46,704 nt of DNA. It comes from Acidimicrobiales bacterium AG-410-I20. Its GTDB lineage: Bacteria > Actinomycetota > Acidimicrobiia > Acidimicrobiales > MedAcidi-G1. Location of the stretch: NCBI GenBank assembly GCA_003215175.1, contig QCKS01000009.1, positions 1-46,704 on the forward strand. The letters are read 5' to 3'. Of the stretch, positions 43,433 to 46,704 are shown one piece after another (the first letter of the stretch is position 1; each line of letters begins with the position of its first letter). The translations under genes were made by a program, and so were the position numbers. Below the pieces are notes generated by a model. The model did no database searches. It was not told the DNA's origin and saw only the letters and a program-made list of their open reading frames with translations.

Positions 43433-45376
43433 TTATTCTGACTCTTCAGGTTCTTCCTCAGGTTCTTCCTCAGGTTCTTCCTCAGGTTCTTCTGGTGGTT
43501 TTTCTTGACCAACAACAATCGCTACATAGGAACCAGCTTCAGCTTCAAATCCTGCAGCTGGCTCTTGAGATATCACTCGCCCATGATTTGCGCTTCCGTT
43601 CTCAACTTCTTGGAAGGTGATTGATACTTGGAATCCAAGTTCGGGACTTGTAAGTAAGTCGTTGGCAGCAGTTACTTCTAATGCAACAACAGAGGGGACA
43701 ATGACCGGAGCTGGACCGTCAGAAACAATTATTTCTACTGTTCCACCAGGAGCAAACTCTGTGCCTCCAGCTGGATTTGTTGTAATTACAACTCCTTCTG
43801 GAATTTCTTCACTGTTTTCATAAGTTGTGATTACTTGCCAGTCTTGAACAAGAATATTCATCGCATCGGCTACAGGACGATTCTCCAATGCTGGTATTGT
43901 TTTTGCTGCTGGACCAGAAGAAACAAATAATGAAACAGCTTCTCCCGGGGATATTTCTGAACCAGAAGAAGGTATTTGACTAATTACTTCCCCTACAGGA
44001 ATTACGGGATCTTCTTGATTTACAACTGTGACTACAAGCCCCATTGCTTCAAGATCGCGTTGTGCATCCGCAACAGAGTCTCCGATAACGTTGAGTAAAA
44101 CCATAGGCCCCGTACCTTGGCTTATGAGCAATTTCACCGTGTCGCCTTCGTCAATTTTTGTTCCTGCTGGGGGATCTTGATCAAAAACAGTGTTTTCTGG
44201 AAAATCACTATTTGTTTGAAAGTCCATCTGAACATCAATATCAAGCGCATCTAAACTTTCTCTAGCTTCTTCAAGAGATAAATTTAAGACAGATGGAACT
44301 TCAACTAAACCACTTTGGATTTCTGAATCGTCATTATTAAAACCAAGTTCATCAACAAAGTTGATCACAAGATACCCCAGTAGCCCTAGTAAAGCCGCAA
44401 AACTGATTGCGAAAAGTGCAAGACGTAACCATCCATCGTCCCTACGCCTTTTTTTGTTTGTACCAAATTTTTCATTCGGAGAATCTGCTTTACCTGACGA
44501 CTTACCACCAACACCTACAGGATTTGCTGGGCGTAAATCATGTGCTCCTTCACAGTAACGGCGTAGATCACTACGAAGATCTTCTGCCGTTGGATAACGA
44601 TTAACTGGATTTTTTGCTAAAAGTTTCATCGTTATTGCTTCAAGAGAGTCCGCTACTTGCGCTCCCGATTTCCTCAACGATGGAGGGGCTTGTTGCACAT
44701 GTTGATATGCGACGGCTACTGGAGTTTCACCGACAAAGGGGGGTTGACCGAGAAGCATCTCATATAGGACAACACCAAGTGCATAAAGGTCGCTTCGAGG
44801 ATCAATTTGATGTCCTTGAGCTTGTTCCGGTGAAAAGTAAGTTGCTGTCCCCATGACTGTGCCAGCTTGTGTTAATTCATTTTGGCCAGGTGACATCGCA
44901 GTCGCTATACCAAAATCAGCTACTTTGATTTGTCCATTTGGAGAAACAAGTACATTTCCAGGTTTAATGTCACGATGAATAAGACCGTTTCGATGCGCAA
45001 AACCTAAAGCCGCTGATACATCAACTGCGATTTCTGCCGCCCGATCTGGATGTAACGGTCCCTCAGTTTTAAGAATGTCAGCGAGGCTTCGGCCTTCGAC
45101 ATATTCCATCACAATGAAATACGTGCCTTGCTGTTCACCCCAGTCATAAACACTGACAATATTTGGATGATTTAAATTAGCTGCCGCTTTAGCTTCACGA
45201 CGAAACCTTTCAACAAAACTTGCGTCGTTAGCAAACTCGTCAAATAAAACCTTAACTGCTACTGGTCTATCTAATAAAAGATCGCGCGCAAGATAAACCT
45301 CAGCCATCCCTCCACGAGCAATCTGCCGGTGAAGTTCATAACGATCATTAAAGATAGTTGGCTTTTGATCTGACAT
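43433..45376 (-). CDS. pknB: PASTA-domain Ser/Thr protein kinase (PknB-like)
   Basis: The 647-residue kinase has an N-terminal catalytic domain (residues 13-275) with Lys42, Glu61, HRDIKPGN (Asp136), DFG at 154-156 and threonines in the activation loop (GTVMGTATYFSPEQ). One membrane helix follows (about 317-339). Then come four PASTA repeats (about 357-625) that would sense muropeptides or lipid II outside the cell, and an acidic Glu/Pro tail. PknB controls peptidoglycan synthesis, division and growth. The downstream-strand neighbour pbpA fits the conserved actinobacterial locus, although pknA, rodA and pstP are not in view. An acidic tail after the last PASTA domain is less usual. Confidence 0.96.
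   Translation of the reverse strand: MSDQKPTIFNDRYELHRQIARGGMAEVYLARDLLLDRPVAVKVLFDEFANDASFVERFRREAKAAANLNHPNIVSVYDWGEQQGTYFIVMEYVEGRSLADILKTEGPLHPDRAAEIAVDVSAALGFAHRNGLIHRDIKPGNVLVSPNGQIKVADFGIATAMSPGQNELTQAGTVMGTATYFSPEQAQGHQIDPRSDLYALGVVLYEMLLGQPPFVGETPVAVAYQHVQQAPPSLRKSGAQVADSLEAITMKLLAKNPVNRYPTAEDLRSDLRRYCEGAHDLRPANPVGVGGKSSGKADSPNEKFGTNKKRRRDDGWLRLALFAISFAALLGLLGYLVINFVDELGFNNDDSEIQSGLVEVPSVLNLSLEEARESLDALDIDVQMDFQTNSDFPENTVFDQDPPAGTKIDEGDTVKLLISQGTGPMVLLNVIGDSVADAQRDLEAMGLVVTVVNQEDPVIPVGEVISQIPSSGSEISPGEAVSLFVSSGPAAKTIPALENRPVADAMNILVQDWQVITTYENSEEIPEGVVITTNPAGGTEFAPGGTVEIIVSDGPAPVIVPSVVALEVTAANDLLTSPELGFQVSITFQEVENGSANHGRVISQEPAAGFEAEAGSYVAIVVGQEKPPEEPEEEPEEEPEEEPEESE
43449..43484. 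repeat. 12-base tandem repeat in the pknB 3' end
   Basis: GGTTCTTCCTCA occurs three times in exact tandem, with a fourth partial unit, and encodes the repeated EEPE tail of the kinase. In-frame slippage could vary the tail length. Confidence 0.85.
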
Positions 45377-45437
45377 AGGAAAGAATTCTACAACGACAAT
45401 TATGTCCCTTGGAAGCAGGGGCGCAGAATTTAATCAT

Positions 45438-46704
45438 TCAGTCAAAAATTTCCAAAAGAACATCCCGTGCTATTGGTGCGGCTATTCGTCCACCAGTTTG
45501 TTCACCTGCTCCGGAATTGGCTTCAACAAAAACTGCAAACGCAACAGCAGGGGGTTCATCTGGATATCCAGCGAAACCTATTATCCAAGCATGAGTAGCA
45601 TCATTATCTGCTGATAGTTGGGCTGTCCCAGTTTTTGCGCCAATTGATAACCCATCAATTATTAACCGCTGAGCAGTACCACTCTCAACAACTTCCTTCA
45701 TACTCGTGCGAAGAAGTTCTGCTGTTGATGGTTCCATTACTTGTCGCCAAACCGAATTTGATGAGCTGCTTTCAATTTCACCTTTATGGTTTAGTACTTC
45801 TTTGAGTAGATATGGAATGGGTGCACTACCTTCAGTTGCGATAGCGGAAGCTACGAGGGACATTTGGAGTGGAGTAGCAGCGACTTCATACTGGCCGATT
45901 GCTGCTTGTGCGAGAAGTGGAGTGTCTTCGACTATAGATACTTCAATGCTGCTTTCTTCAAATGGTGTTACTAAAGATAACTCTTTGCCGAAATCTTGAG
46001 GAAAATATGAAGTTGCAACAGGAATATCAAATGGAATGACTTTATTGAAACCAAAATTTTCAGCTGTTTCTATCAAATAGTCAGGGCCTATATATTCTGC
46101 GCCAATTTCTGCAAATGCAGTATTACATGAGACACGTAAGTTCTCCTTTAGCGGACCACCACAAGAACTGCCGCCATAGTTTGTAATTGGGCGGCTAGTA
46201 AGTGGCGGAATATAAGAATCGGTTATATCAAGGCTTGGTGTTTCTAGCGTGAAATTAGCTTTTTCAATTGCAGCTACAGCAGTCACTAATTTAAATGTGG
46301 ATCCGGGAGCATAAATCTCATTTAATGCACGTGAAAGTAACGGAGTGTCTGGTTGGTTTAATAGATCTGTTCGTGCATTATTTGCGCTCGTGGTATTCGC
46401 AGATGAAAGTAAATTCGGATCAAAAGTTGGTGAACTAACAAGTGTAAGAACTTCACCAGTTACCGGATCTAAAAAAACAACAGCTCCATTACGTTCCCCT
46501 AAGGAATTTGCAGCCACGAGTTGGGAGTCATGTTGAATAGTTAGAACGAGATCATAAGTTTCTGGATCATCGGCAAATAGTTCATACAAATTATCTGCTC
46601 GTTGTTCTGCTGTTCGACCGCTAAGTTCTTCGCTGTAAGCCAATTCAAGTCCAGTCGCACCTGAATTAAAAGATATATAGCCCGTAATGTGAGCATAAAG
46701 AGTG
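45438..46704 (-). CDS. pbpA: Penicillin-binding protein, transpeptidase domain (PbpA-like, 5' partial)
   Basis: The gene runs off the window edge, and the reading frame is open to 46704 with the family block HITGY and TGLE upstream of the first start-like codon. The transpeptidase motifs are all present: Ser-x-x-Lys in PGSTFKL, Ser-x-Asn in VSCNTAF and KTG in GAKTGTAQ. AELLRTSMKEVV and WIIGFAGYPDEPPAVAF also fit class B PBPs of the PbpA/FtsI type. It cross-links peptidoglycan and is followed by pknB on the same strand after about 60 bases. The N-terminal membrane anchor is outside the window. Confidence 0.94.
   Translation of the reverse strand, partial: TLYAHITGYISFNSGATGLELAYSEELSGRTAEQRADNLYELFADDPETYDLVLTIQHDSQLVAANSLGERNGAVVFLDPVTGEVLTLVSSPTFDPNLLSSANTTSANNARTDLLNQPDTPLLSRALNEIYAPGSTFKLVTAVAAIEKANFTLETPSLDITDSYIPPLTSRPITNYGGSSCGGPLKENLRVSCNTAFAEIGAEYIGPDYLIETAENFGFNKVIPFDIPVATSYFPQDFGKELSLVTPFEESSIEVSIVEDTPLLAQAAIGQYEVAATPLQMSLVASAIATEGSAPIPYLLKEVLNHKGEIESSSSNSVWRQVMEPSTAELLRTSMKEVVESGTAQRLIIDGLSIGAKTGTAQLSADNDATHAWIIGFAGYPDEPPAVAFAVFVEANSGAGEQTGGRIAAPIARDVLLEIFD

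Noticed and set aside
43449-43484. CRISPR-like repeat
   Set aside because: The 12-base units are contiguous, in frame and without spacers; they encode the PknB tail.
44407-44856. Open frames antisense to the kinase domain of pknB
   Set aside because: They are shadows of a strongly conserved coding region with no start signals.

Overview
This is a chromosomal segment from an actinobacterium. It encodes a WhiB-like Fe-S regulator, CrgA, a PASTA-domain PknB kinase next to a penicillin-binding protein, and a small epsilon-like acyl-CoA carboxylase subunit. Together these are typical of Actinomycetota. The AT-rich composition, tight packing and mixed organic-acid metabolism suggest a low-GC aquatic lineage, perhaps Acidimicrobiia-like; that placement is inference. 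I see no phage, insertion sequence, CRISPR array or classical defence cluster.

Layout. 1-5.5 kb: the end of a membrane or secreted protein, an NfeD protein, a STAS anti-sigma antagonist, an atypical receiver protein, tRNA-Pro, a WhiB-like regulator, DoxX, a GFA-family protein and an amidase. 5.5-13 kb: an SDR, a phosphonate-monoester-hydrolase-like sulfatase-fold enzyme, a DMT transporter, a small unknown, MazG-like, the asd/lysC pair, a membrane-anchored cyclophilin and Aat. 13.3-16.4 kb (minus): mce, a 5'-3' exonuclease, an acyl-CoA carboxylase beta subunit and an epsilon-like subunit, which form a propionyl/methylmalonyl-CoA module. 16.4-20 kb: a probable small RNA, recR-dnaX, tRNA-Ser(GGA), SRP RNA, tadA and tRNA-Ser(CGA). 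20-22.8 kb: a YeiH-type transporter, a DMT transporter and Pta. 22.9-33.1 kb: a dimethylglycine/sarcosine dehydrogenase-type flavoprotein, then a minus-strand operon of acyl-CoA ligase, LivH, LivM, binding protein, LivF, LivG and MarR. 33.3-35.6 kb: xseA, xseB and a glutamate-dehydrogenase-like fragment protein. 35.6-38 kb: an intact tRNA-Ala, a clostripain-like lipoprotein and a decayed copy of the tRNA-Ala 3' half, resembling an integration footprint. 38-42.4 kb: hemolysin-III, malonyl-CoA decarboxylase, an unknown protein, an HDAC-like amidohydrolase and a small membrane protein. 42.4-46.7 kb: a DnaA-box-like site, crgA, a trpG/pabA-type amidotransferase, pknB and a 5'-partial pbpA.

How the genes work together. 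Much of the metabolism appears to import and activate small organic acids or amines: Liv-type uptake with CoA ligation, methylamine-type demethylation with folate transfer, propionyl-CoA carboxylation and epimerisation, malonyl-CoA decarboxylation, and acetyl-CoA/acetyl-phosphate exchange by Pta. The right end is the actinobacterial cell-wall growth-control locus, which often lies near oriC. The most unusual items are the tRNA-Ala-bracketed peptidase, a candidate small RNA with a C-rich loop at about 16.64-16.72 kb, the Rossmann-only GDH-like protein, and hairpins bracketing the binding-protein cistron.
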